From: an uncultured Pelagibacteraceae bacterium
GTDB lineage: Bacteria > Pseudomonadota > Alphaproteobacteria > Pelagibacterales > Pelagibacteraceae
Direction of reading: 5' to 3'
NCBI GenBank assembly: GCA_902594235.1
Contig: CACJLJ010000001.1
Location: 310,001-374,000 of the forward strand
DNA: 64,000 nt
Position numbers and translations under genes: made by a program. Shown one piece after another: positions 52,095 to 61,189 of the stretch (the stretch's first letter is position 1; each line of letters opens with the position of its first letter). A model generated the notes under the pieces. It saw only the letters and a list, made by a program, of their open reading frames with translations, made no database searches and was not told the origin of the DNA.

Positions 52095-52640
52095 TTAAAA
52101 AATATTTTTTAGGAACTCAGGTAGGCCATCTGGATTTTTCCATAATCCACTTTTTCCACCTTCTTTGATTAACAACTTGACGTTATCAATTTTTAAATGG
52201 GGATTTACTATTTTACTTAAATCATAAATAGTTATTAAAGCAGCGTTAACACCCATAATAGCTTCCATCTCAACACCTGTTTTTGCAACTGCTGAAACCA
52301 CACAGAAAACTTCCAATGAGCTATCAACTTCATTCATAATAATTTTCGTTGCGGTATGATCGATTGGAAGTGGATGGCATAAAGGAATTAGTTCACTTGT
52401 TTTTTTAACTCCTAATACAGCTGATACCTCAGCTAAAGTAATTGGGTCTCCTTTAGGCATCTTTTTGTTTTTAATTAAATCAAAAACTTCTTTTCCTACG
52501 TAAATTTTTCCTGAAGCTAATGCTCTACGGAATGTTTCTTTTTTAGATGAAACATCAACCATATTAAAAGAGTTCTTCTGAAATATTTCTTTTGCCCAAT
52601 CTTTAAGTTCTTCTTGATTAACAATTTTTAAATTTTTCAT
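52095..52640 (-). CDS. moaC: cyclic pyranopterin monophosphate synthase
   Basis: MVDVSSKKETFRRALASG, LIPLCHPLPIDH, VSAVAKTGVEMEAIMGVNAALITIYDL. Confidence 0.97.
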   Translation of the reverse strand: MKNLKIVNQEELKDWAKEIFQKNSFNMVDVSSKKETFRRALASGKIYVGKEVFDLIKNKKMPKGDPITLAEVSAVLGVKKTSELIPLCHPLPIDHTATKIIMNEVDSSLEVFCVVSAVAKTGVEMEAIMGVNAALITIYDLSKIVNPHLKIDNVKLLIKEGGKSGLWKNPDGLPEFLKNIF

Positions 52641-53633
52641 TTAACCACCCGTTTTCGATAAATTTTTTGTTAACCCAGTTTCTCCAAGTTCAAGATAATG
52701 AGATTCTTTTTTAAATTTCATTTGTCCTAAAATTAAATCTTTCAACTCTTCAGTTTGATCATCTTTTTGTAACAAATGTCTTATACTTATTCCAGTATTT
52801 CCAAACAAACAAAGTCTTAGATCACCTTTTGATGTTATTCTAAGACGATTACATGATTTACAAAAATCTTTAGAATATGGGGCAATAATTCCAAACTTAC
52901 CTTTATATTCTGGATTAATATAGTTTAATGAAGGTCCTGCATCTTGGCCTAAGGTTTGATAAATCCATTTATTTTCATTTAAATAACTTTTAAATATTTT
53001 AGATGAAATATGATATCTATTAAAATAATCTAAATTATCTCCAGTTTGCATCAATTCAATATATCTAAAATTAACCTTATTAATTTTTATATATTCAGCC
53101 CAAGAGTCAAAATCTTTTTTTGAGGAATTAACACCATTTAAAAGAACCGCATTAATTTTAATATTATCAAAATTTAAACTTTGTAAAATCTCTATCCCTT
53201 TTAAAATCTCAGGCAATCTGTCATGTTTTGTAATATTTTTAAATGTTTCTCTATCTAAACTATCAATACTAATATTAATTCCATCTAAACCACTTTCAAT
53301 TAGCAACTTTGCTTTTTGATCAAGGTGATAGCCATTTGTTGTTATGACAATTTTTTTAATAGATGTTTCATTTTTTAAAATTTTTACGATTTCATAAAAA
53401 TCTTTTCTAACCGTTGGTTCTCCTCCAGTTAATCTTATTTTCTGAACTCCTAGTTCTGAAAAACCTTTAGCTAATCTTCTAATTTCATCTATGTTGAGAA
53501 ATTTTCTATTATCGCTCTTATCTGCTTGATAACCATTGGGTAGACAGTATCCACATTTAAAATTACACACCTCAGTGATGGACATCCTTATGTAAGGAAA
53601 TTTTCTTCCAAAATTGTCCTCTAAATGTTTCAC
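52641..53633 (-). CDS. moaA: GTP 3',8-cyclase (radical SAM)
   Basis: FPYIRMSITEVCNFKCGYCLPNGY, KIRLTGGEPTVRKDF, FCKSCNRLRITSKGDLRLCLFG. Confidence 0.97.
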   Translation of the reverse strand: MKHLEDNFGRKFPYIRMSITEVCNFKCGYCLPNGYQADKSDNRKFLNIDEIRRLAKGFSELGVQKIRLTGGEPTVRKDFYEIVKILKNETSIKKIVITTNGYHLDQKAKLLIESGLDGINISIDSLDRETFKNITKHDRLPEILKGIEILQSLNFDNIKINAVLLNGVNSSKKDFDSWAEYIKINKVNFRYIELMQTGDNLDYFNRYHISSKIFKSYLNENKWIYQTLGQDAGPSLNYINPEYKGKFGIIAPYSKDFCKSCNRLRITSKGDLRLCLFGNTGISIRHLLQKDDQTEELKDLILGQMKFKKESHYLELGETGLTKNLSKTGG

Positions 53634-53807
53634 ACAATAAACTTATAATAGAAATTAAGATTAATAAATTTAAATGATTGAGTATTTGCTTAAAAAAAAT
53701 TGATATTTCAACTATGGATTGCAAAACTAATGATTGAATAAATTTTTCATTTTTACTTTTTCGTCACACTCTTTTTTGGTAAAATTATATTTTTAAGGAG
53801 GGGTTAA

Positions 53808-55028
53808 ATGAAAAAAAGATTAAAAAAATTAAATTTATCTAGAAGAAATTTTTTAACTGGAACTGCAACATTAGCAGGTATTGCTGCAACAGCTTCTGTT
53901 GTTCCAATTACAATCGCTAATGCAAATCATTCAGAAGGAAAAAAAGGTTTACCTGATTTTATAAATTGGAAAAACAGAGATGCTCTAATAGTGCATTCCG
54001 ACAAAGGTATTGAAACCCATAGAAGTGCTATTGGTGAAAGTTTAATCACTCCAAATCGAAATATTTATATTAGAAATAATATGCCCACAATGACCGATAA
54101 ACAAATCGGAAATAGAATGGATTGGAAAGTTTCAATTGAAGGTGTCAAGAATCCTAAAACTTTTACAATAGCACAACTTCAAAAATTAGGTCATCAGACA
54201 ATGGCTACAATTTTACAGTGTTCAGGAAATGGAAGAGGATTTTTTAAACATAAACCTAGAGGCTCGCAATGGAAAACAGGTGCAGCAGCATGTGTTTTAT
54301 GGACTGGTGTTCCAATGAAAACTGTTGTTGAAGCTTGTGGAGGAATAAATAGTGATGCAGTTTATATGACATCTGCAGGTGTTGATCACATACCAACTGG
54401 TTTAGATCCAAACAAAGCAATGATAGAAAGATCTGTTCCTAAAAAAGTTTTTAAAGATGCAATGCTTGCTTGGGAAATGAATGGTGTTCCAGTTCCAAAT
54501 GCTCACGGTGGTCCATTAAGAATGGTAACACCTGGTTATTTTGGAATTAACAATGTAAAACATTTAGGAAAAGTTGCTTTTACTAGCAAAGAGTCTTCAG
54601 TTAAATATATGAAAAAAAGTTACAGAATTTCTCCCATTGGAAAAAAAGGATCACAATATCCATCATGTTGGGAAATGCCTGTTAAATCTTGGATCACACG
54701 TCCTACAGATGAAACCGGAACTGTTAAGGCAGGAAAAGTTCAAATAGTTGGAGTAGCTATGGGTGGTACCAAAAAAGTAAGAAGTGTTAAGGTATCTGTT
54801 GACGGAGGTAGTAGCTGGAAAAAAGCAAAATTTATTGGACCAAATTTAGGAAAATATGCTTGGAGACAGTTTGTTTTAGAAACTACTCTATCAGCGGGAA
54901 CTTATAATATTGCAAGTTTGGCCTCTAATGGTGGAAATGATAAACAACCTGAGTTGAGAATGGAAAATAGAAGAGGATATGCTCATAACGGTTGGAAGGA
55001 TCATAGCGTAAATATTACAGTAGTATAA
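53808..55028 (+). CDS. sulfite oxidase/dehydrogenase molybdopterin subunit (SorA/SoxC-like)
   Basis: Tat motif SRRNFLTG; TILQCSGNGRGFF (Moco Cys); NGVPVPNAHGGPLRMVTPGYFGINNVKHLGKV; dimerisation domain VSVDGGSSWKKA. Confidence 0.92.
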   Translation: MKKRLKKLNLSRRNFLTGTATLAGIAATASVVPITIANANHSEGKKGLPDFINWKNRDALIVHSDKGIETHRSAIGESLITPNRNIYIRNNMPTMTDKQIGNRMDWKVSIEGVKNPKTFTIAQLQKLGHQTMATILQCSGNGRGFFKHKPRGSQWKTGAAACVLWTGVPMKTVVEACGGINSDAVYMTSAGVDHIPTGLDPNKAMIERSVPKKVFKDAMLAWEMNGVPVPNAHGGPLRMVTPGYFGINNVKHLGKVAFTSKESSVKYMKKSYRISPIGKKGSQYPSCWEMPVKSWITRPTDETGTVKAGKVQIVGVAMGGTKKVRSVKVSVDGGSSWKKAKFIGPNLGKYAWRQFVLETTLSAGTYNIASLASNGGNDKQPELRMENRRGYAHNGWKDHSVNITVV

Positions 55029-55055
55029 AACTATAAAAAGTTTTAAGGTTAATTA

Positions 55056-55382
55056 ATGAAAATTTCAAAATTTTTATTAATCATTTTCTTTGTATCCGTA
55101 ACTAACAGTATAAATACTTTTGCTGATGAAGAAAAAATGAAAAAAGGATTAGAAATTTTTAATGAAACGGCTGCATGTGCTGCATGTCACGTTTTAAAGG
55201 CAGCAGGATCAGAGGGCAATATAGGACCAAATTTAGATACAGTCAGCATGACAATCGAGTCTGTTATAGACATGGTTACTAATGGATTAGGAGTTATGCC
55301 AGCTTTTGGTGAAGATGAAATTTTAACTAAAGAAGAAATAGAAATAGTATCTTATTACGTTGTTAATTCAGCAGGTAAATAG
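55056..55382 (+). CDS. monoheme c-type cytochrome (probable SorB-like electron acceptor)
   Basis: Signal peptide, ETAACAACHVLKAAGSEGNIGPNLD (CxxCH), distal Met region; adjacent to the sulfite dehydrogenase gene. Confidence 0.92.
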   Translation: MKISKFLLIIFFVSVTNSINTFADEEKMKKGLEIFNETAACAACHVLKAAGSEGNIGPNLDTVSMTIESVIDMVTNGLGVMPAFGEDEILTKEEIEIVSYYVVNSAGK

Positions 55383-55389
55383 TAATTGA

Positions 55390-55420
55390 TTTAACTTCCA
55401 GTAATAAACTGGAAGTTAAA
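55390..55420. terminator. bidirectional intrinsic terminator between the cytochrome and GYD genes
   Basis: TTTAACTTCCAG-TAATAAA-CTGGAAGTTAAA: perfect 12-bp stem, 7-nt loop, followed by ATAATTTTTTATT. Confidence 0.85.
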
Positions 55421-55428
55421 ATAATTTT

Positions 55429-55746
55429 TTATTGACCAGGAGCTTTGTAACCGATTTTACTTGCTTTTGCAGTAGCTTTACCAAAGTCTATTGCTTCTAA
55501 CATTGTTAAATTTTCCACTGCTCCCGAAGCTTCTACAACTAATTTAATTGCTGCAAAATCATCAAAAGATGGTACGTCTGTAACAACTATAAAATCATAA
55601 GATCCTCTTACAATATCCATGCTGTGCATTTTACCGCCCATTGCTTCAGTAAGTTGTTTTACTACAGCTTGTCTATCGCTACCAGGATCTTTAAGAAATC
55701 CTTGAAAAGCTTTTGCAGTGTAGTTTCCCATTATGTATGCTTTCAT
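55429..55746 (-). CDS. GYD-domain protein
   Basis: MGNYTAKAFQGFLKDPGSDRQAVVKQLTEAMGGKMHSMDIVRGSYDFIVVTDVPSFDDFAAIKLVVEASGAVENLTMLEAI. Confidence 0.92.
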   Translation of the reverse strand: MKAYIMGNYTAKAFQGFLKDPGSDRQAVVKQLTEAMGGKMHSMDIVRGSYDFIVVTDVPSFDDFAAIKLVVEASGAVENLTMLEAIDFGKATAKASKIGYKAPGQ

Positions 55747-55849
55747 ATTTCCCCCTTATTTTATTTAAACATTCTACAAGTAATATAAAAATGTTGATAT
55801 GTTTTATTTGCATGCTAGACACAACTTCAAGTAATGTTAAATTAAGAAT

Positions 55850-57292
55850 ATGTACGAGAAATTTGGACAATTTATTGACGGTAAGTGGCAACAATCCTCA
55901 GATAAAAAAACTTATGAAGTCATTAATCCTGCAAATGAAGAAGTTATAGGGCATGCATCAAAGGCAACTCCTAAAGATGTTGAGGCAGCCCTACAATCTG
56001 CAGCCAAAGGGTTAGAGATTTGGAAAAAAACTGCACCTTGGCAAAGATCGTACATCATAAGAAGAATTGCTGATAAGATGAGAGAAAAACAAGATGTCTT
56101 AGCAAAGTGGATGACACTTGAAGTTGGAAAACCATTAGCAGAAGCCAAAGGAGAAATTAATGGAGCTGCAGATATTTTTGAATGGAATGCTGAAGAAACA
56201 AAAAGAATTTATGGCCAGACAGTTGAAAGTAGATTTGAAGATACAAGAATACATGTTTATTACCAGCCAGTAGGAGTAGTTGCCGCTTTATCACCGTGGA
56301 ACTTTCCCGCAGTTTTATCTGCAAGAAAAATTTCAACTGCTTTAGCAGCTGGTTGCTCTGTTATTATAAAACCAGATGTAATTACTCCAGGAGTCGTTAT
56401 GCAAATGGTTGATATTTGTAGAGAATGTGGTGTACCTCCAGGCGTGGTAAATCTTTTATCAGGTGATCCACCAAGTATTGCACAACAGCTGATAGCATCA
56501 GATATAATCAAAAAAATTTCAATTACCGGATCATCAAGAGTAGGAAAATTGATCTTAAAGCAAGCCGCAGATAAAGTTCAAAGAGTTACAATGGAACTAA
56601 GTGGTCATTCACCCTTCATTGTTTTTGATGATGCAGATATTAAAAAAGCTGCAGATATGGCAATAGCTGCGAAGTTTAGAAATAATGGGCAAGTATGCAT
56701 ATCTCCTAATAGATTTTATATTCATGAAAGTAAAAAAGACGAATTTGTAAATCTGTTTGTAGATAAAACAAAAAAATTAAAAATTGGCGATGGGATGGAT
56801 CCTAAAACACAATTAGGTCCATTAACTACAAAAAAAAGACTTAATGAAATAGAGGAATTAGTTGAAAAAACAAAACAAGAGGGAGCTAAGGTTTTATATG
56901 GTGGAAAAAGACCAGCAGGATTTAACAAAGGATTCTTTTTTGAGCCAACGATCTTTGACGATGTGAGAGATGATTACACTATTATGAGACAAGAACCATT
57001 TGGACCATTAGTGCCTATGCTTTCGTTTAAATCATTTGACGAGGTTATTGAAAGAGCCAATAATCATGAACTTGGTTTATGTAGCTATGTCTGCACTAAT
57101 TCTATGGAAAAGGCACATCTTGCATCTGAACAGTTAGAAACAGGAACTGTAGGAGTAAATACAGGTATGATTGCAATTGCAGAAGCTCCATTTGGAGGAA
57201 TAAAGCAAAGCGGATATGGTAGAGAAGGTGGCTCAAATGCAATTAAAGATTATTTAAATGTTAAATATACCCATATGGGATTGAAAGGATGA
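55850..57292 (+). CDS. NAD(P)-dependent aldehyde dehydrogenase (succinate-semialdehyde-type)
   Basis: SPWNFPAVLSARKISTALAAGCSVIIKP, MELSGHSPFIVFDDAD, NNGQVCISPNRFYIHE, EAPFGGIKQSGYGREGG. Confidence 0.95.
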   Translation: MYEKFGQFIDGKWQQSSDKKTYEVINPANEEVIGHASKATPKDVEAALQSAAKGLEIWKKTAPWQRSYIIRRIADKMREKQDVLAKWMTLEVGKPLAEAKGEINGAADIFEWNAEETKRIYGQTVESRFEDTRIHVYYQPVGVVAALSPWNFPAVLSARKISTALAAGCSVIIKPDVITPGVVMQMVDICRECGVPPGVVNLLSGDPPSIAQQLIASDIIKKISITGSSRVGKLILKQAADKVQRVTMELSGHSPFIVFDDADIKKAADMAIAAKFRNNGQVCISPNRFYIHESKKDEFVNLFVDKTKKLKIGDGMDPKTQLGPLTTKKRLNEIEELVEKTKQEGAKVLYGGKRPAGFNKGFFFEPTIFDDVRDDYTIMRQEPFGPLVPMLSFKSFDEVIERANNHELGLCSYVCTNSMEKAHLASEQLETGTVGVNTGMIAIAEAPFGGIKQSGYGREGGSNAIKDYLNVKYTHMGLKG

Positions 57293-57296
57293 ACAA

Positions 57297-58145
57297 ATGA
57301 AATTATTAAGAATAGGGGAGGTGGGATCCGAAAAACCTGCTTTAATAGATAATGAAAACAAATACAGAGATTTATCATCAGTAATAAAAGATTTAAATCC
57401 AGATACATTAAATTTTGAAACTTTAGAGAAAATTAAAACTACAGATATATCAAAATTACCAGTGCTAGATTCAAATCTTAGAATTGGTGCGTGTGTATCT
57501 AAACCTTCAAAATTTATTGGAATTGGTTTAAATTTTAAAGATCATGCAGAGGAACAAAATCTACCTATTCCTAAAGAACCAATAATTTTTTCAAAATTTA
57601 CAAGTTGTATTACTGGGCCAAATGATCCAATAATTGTACCTAAAGGATCTACTCATACAGACTGGGAGGTTGAATTGGGATTTGTAATTGGCAAGAAAGG
57701 CATTAACATTAGTGTCGACCAAGCTTTAGATCATGTTTTGGGATTTTTTTTAGTAAACGATGTAAGTGAAAGAAATTTTCAAAAGAATAAAGGTTTAACT
57801 TGGGACAAAGGAAAAGGTTTTGACACTTTCGGTCCAATAGGTCCGTATATTGTGACAAAAGATGAGTTACAAGATTTTCAAAAGTTAGATATGTTTTTAG
57901 ATGTAAATGGAAAAAGAATGCAGACTGGAAATACTGAAAAAATGATATTTGACGTAAAAACTTTAGTATCATACATGAGTTCGTGTATGAGTTTGCATCC
58001 TGGTGATATTTGTTGTACAGGCACACCCCCTGGTGTTGGAGAAAATATGAAACCACCATATTTTCTTAAAGGAGGGGAAGAAGTTGTTTTAGGTATTGAT
58101 AAATTAGGGCAACAAAAACATCAAGTAATTCCATATAAAAATTAA
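57297..58145 (+). CDS. fumarylacetoacetate hydrolase family protein
   Basis: FIGIGLNFKDHAEEQNLPIPKEPIIFSKFTSCITGPNDPI; DWEVELGFVIGKKG; GDICCTGTPPGVG. Confidence 0.95.
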   Translation: MKLLRIGEVGSEKPALIDNENKYRDLSSVIKDLNPDTLNFETLEKIKTTDISKLPVLDSNLRIGACVSKPSKFIGIGLNFKDHAEEQNLPIPKEPIIFSKFTSCITGPNDPIIVPKGSTHTDWEVELGFVIGKKGINISVDQALDHVLGFFLVNDVSERNFQKNKGLTWDKGKGFDTFGPIGPYIVTKDELQDFQKLDMFLDVNGKRMQTGNTEKMIFDVKTLVSYMSSCMSLHPGDICCTGTPPGVGENMKPPYFLKGGEEVVLGIDKLGQQKHQVIPYKN

Positions 58146-58156
58146 TATAAAACTTA

Positions 58157-58864
58157 ATGATTGAATTAACTATTGCTTTAGGAGCGGGTTTGATAAGTTT
58201 TTTATCTCCTTGTGTTTTACCTCTTATACCTGGTTATATTTCATATATTTCAGGCACTTCTTTAAGTGAATTAATTGAAAAAAAAAATGTGAATCTATTT
58301 CCAATCATTCTATTTACAATAGGGTTTTCTATAGTTTTTATAACTTTTGGAGCAGCTTCAACTTTTTTAGGAAATATTTTGTTACAAAATTCTTATGAAT
58401 TAAGAATAGTAGCTGGTTTGATAATTATCATTTTATCTCTTCATATTATTGGCCTGATAAATCTTAAATTTTTGAATTATGAAAAAAGAATTCAAACCAA
58501 TATAAGCAAGAACCTTTTTAGTCCAATTTTAATTGGTATGGCTTTTGCTTTTGGATGGACACCTTGTATTGGCCCTATTCTTGGATCAATTTTAGTACTT
58601 GCATCGACCGAAGAAAGTTTATTTCAAGGTATTTTGCTTTTGTCTTTTTATTCAATTGGTTTAGCTGTACCATTTATTCTATCAGGATATCTTATTCAAA
58701 AATTTCTTTTATTTTCGAAAAATTTTAAAAAAAATATTAATAAAGTGTCCAAAATTGGTGGAGTAATATTATTGATTACAGGGATATTAATTATTACAAA
58801 TCAATTACAGGCTTTAGGTTTTTATTTACTAAATATATTTCCTTTTTTACAAAATTTTGGATAA
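58157..58864 (+). CDS. ccdA: CcdA/DsbD-like thiol-disulfide transporter
   Basis: LISFLSPCVLPLIPGYISYISG and AFGWTPCIGPILGSIL cysteines. Confidence 0.94.
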   Translation: MIELTIALGAGLISFLSPCVLPLIPGYISYISGTSLSELIEKKNVNLFPIILFTIGFSIVFITFGAASTFLGNILLQNSYELRIVAGLIIIILSLHIIGLINLKFLNYEKRIQTNISKNLFSPILIGMAFAFGWTPCIGPILGSILVLASTEESLFQGILLLSFYSIGLAVPFILSGYLIQKFLLFSKNFKKNINKVSKIGGVILLITGILIITNQLQALGFYLLNIFPFLQNFG

Positions 58865-58871
58865 TCAATTT

Positions 58872-59456
58872 ATGAAAATTTATCAAATAGACTCAAGCGC
58901 TAGAAAAGAGGGATCAACCTCTAGGTCATTAGCAAAAAAATTATTAGACAGAATAAAAAGACCTGGAGATGAAGTAATTTATAGAGATCTAAATGAAGAG
59001 ATGGTTTTCGTTACTGGATTGACTGAGTCTGGAATGAACATTGAAGAAAAAGATCAAAATGAAAATCATAAAAAAATGTTTGAATTATCAAATAAATTAG
59101 TTAAAGAACTTAAAGAGAGCGATGTTATTATAATTTCAGCACCAATTTATAATTATGGTCCACCTGCAACTTTAAAGGCCTGGTCTGATCTTGCTGCAAG
59201 AGTAAATGAAACATTCAGATTTAAATCAAATGGTAGAAGAGAGGGTTTGTTAAAAAATAAAAAAGCCTATTTAGTTATTACATCAGGTGGTACTAAATTA
59301 AATAGCAAAGAAGATTTTTTAACACCATGGTTAAAGTTTATATTAAATTTTTTTGGCATTGAGAATGTTCAAGTTGTTAGCGCAGATCAGATGGCCCTAG
59401 ACTATGATAAATCAATAAAAGAAGCAGAGAAACAAATTAAAGACATAAATATTTAA
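58872..59456 (+). CDS. azoR: FMN-dependent NADH:quinone oxidoreductase/azoreductase (AcpD-like)
   Basis: IYQIDSSARKEGSTSRSLAKKLLDRI; ISAPIYNYGPPATLKAWSDLAARVNETFRF. Confidence 0.93.
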   Translation: MKIYQIDSSARKEGSTSRSLAKKLLDRIKRPGDEVIYRDLNEEMVFVTGLTESGMNIEEKDQNENHKKMFELSNKLVKELKESDVIIISAPIYNYGPPATLKAWSDLAARVNETFRFKSNGRREGLLKNKKAYLVITSGGTKLNSKEDFLTPWLKFILNFFGIENVQVVSADQMALDYDKSIKEAEKQIKDINI

Positions 59457-60767
59457 TTATTTATAAATTATTTTTAAATTTTTTAACGCAAAAACTATTA
59501 ATAGAATATAAAAACCAGAAGTTTGAAATAATAATCTATCCAATGTTACTTTTATGTACCATTGGTAACTCTCTTGTCCGAAACTTAAAAAAAGTATAAA
59601 TATAAAACCTAAGTTTAAAATCAAACCATATAACAACAATTTATTCAATTTTTCTAATTTTTTATTAAAAATTAAACTTAAAAATATTGAAAATAAAATC
59701 AATAACCACAAAGGATATTTAATAAAAGAAATCAACATTCCTAAAAAAATATCAAATATTTTATTTAAAAATAATTTAATATTAAATAATTCAGTGATTA
59801 TTGTCGATAAATTATTATGTGGAAATCCATGAATTCCTATTACATATTTTTGTAAGTAATATTGAAGTAATAAAAGTAACAAAATAAATAACAGAAAATT
59901 AAATTTTGTTGTTAATGATTTGTTTAAGAATAAAATTATTAAAGTACTAAAAATAATAAAATAAACAACACCCTCATCTTTAAACCAACAAGTTATGTAT
60001 AAAATAAAAAGAGTTAAAAAAACTATTTTTAAGTTAGCTTTATTTTTAAAATCAATCATCGACATATATTTTGATGCGATAATTAAAGAAATGAATATTA
60101 AATATTCCTGATAGCCTGCAAATAGATAAGGTTCAAAAGTAATAAGGACTATAAATAAAATTGAAAAGATTTTTAAATTTATATTTAAATTAAAATTATT
60201 TACGATTAGAAAAATTGCAATTATATAAAAGTATATTTGAAAATATCTTCCAAAATATTCTAATTCTAAAAATGAATTTTTCCAGAAGAATGCCCAAATA
60301 TATGATCCTAAATGAGGATATTCTGCATTAGTGGATACATCTTTAAGAGAACTGATATGATCACCATTAAAAAAAATAAGAGCCTTTTCAAGCCAAAAGT
60401 GCCCATCTTGTTCTAATTTGAGGTTTTGAGCTATATAGAAAAAAATTGAAAATATTAAAAGTAAAAATAAAAAAAAAGAGAATAAATTTGAGTTATTAAA
60501 TTTAAGATCTAATTTTTTAAAGTTAAAAAATAAAAATAATACAGATATCGCAAAATAAATTTTGAAAAAAATTTTAATATCAATATTTGTGAATGAAAAT
60601 AAAAGACAAATATAGAGGAAAAAAAAGATATTTAATGAATGAGCATCAATCAGTGTAAAAGTTTTTTTTAATTTAAGTGAGTTGTTGAGAATTTGTGGAG
60701 TTAGTGGGAAAGAGAAAATAATTAAAAAAACCAAAAATTGACTTATAATCGATAAAATTTCAATCAT
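59457..60767 (-). CDS. polytopic membrane protein, GT-C-like glycosyltransferase candidate
   Basis: Many TM segments; QDGHFWLEKALIFFNGDHISSLKDVSTNAEYPHLGSYIWAFFWKN resembles the first extracytoplasmic loop of GT-C enzymes. Function uncertain. Confidence 0.5.
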   Translation of the reverse strand: MIEILSIISQFLVFLIIFSFPLTPQILNNSLKLKKTFTLIDAHSLNIFFFLYICLLFSFTNIDIKIFFKIYFAISVLFLFFNFKKLDLKFNNSNLFSFFLFLLLIFSIFFYIAQNLKLEQDGHFWLEKALIFFNGDHISSLKDVSTNAEYPHLGSYIWAFFWKNSFLELEYFGRYFQIYFYIIAIFLIVNNFNLNINLKIFSILFIVLITFEPYLFAGYQEYLIFISLIIASKYMSMIDFKNKANLKIVFLTLFILYITCWFKDEGVVYFIIFSTLIILFLNKSLTTKFNFLLFILLLLLLQYYLQKYVIGIHGFPHNNLSTIITELFNIKLFLNKIFDIFLGMLISFIKYPLWLLILFSIFLSLIFNKKLEKLNKLLLYGLILNLGFIFILFLSFGQESYQWYIKVTLDRLLFQTSGFYILLIVFALKNLKIIYK

Positions 60768-61185
60768 TTAATTCAAAAAGGTAGCAATTGTTAAATCTAT
60801 ATTTAATTTTATAATTATTTAGATAATCATATTTTCCATTAAATATATTTTGTTCATTAAAACTCTGGAAATTTAAAAGCATAAAATATTTTGCACTTTT
60901 AGAATTTGATTTTATCTGATTAAATAATCTTTCTGGCGTTGTGTATTTTTCATCATTAATTATATTTATTTCCTCTTTTTTTAAATTAAACTTTTTTAAA
61001 ACATAATTGTAAAAACCCCAACTTTCATTTTTGCAAAATCCGTAATTTTGTTCCATTCTTTGTTCATAATCCCAAACCAGAACTGAATATAAATTATAAG
61101 GTGTTTTAAAAAAAGTTAATACTGTTAATGTGATAATTATTAAAAAAAAAATAGGTTTAATTTTTTTTATAAAAAATATTTTCAT
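60760..61185 (-). CDS. hypothetical single-TM protein with extracytoplasmic domain
   Basis: One N-terminal TM followed by a soluble domain (WDYEQRMEQNYGFCKNESWGFYNYVLKKF); overlaps the downstream membrane protein gene by 8 bp. Confidence 0.55.
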   Translation of the reverse strand: MKIFFIKKIKPIFFLIIITLTVLTFFKTPYNLYSVLVWDYEQRMEQNYGFCKNESWGFYNYVLKKFNLKKEEINIINDEKYTTPERLFNQIKSNSKSAKYFMLLNFQSFNEQNIFNGKYDYLNNYKIKYRFNNCYLFELND

Positions 61186-61189
61186 TTTT

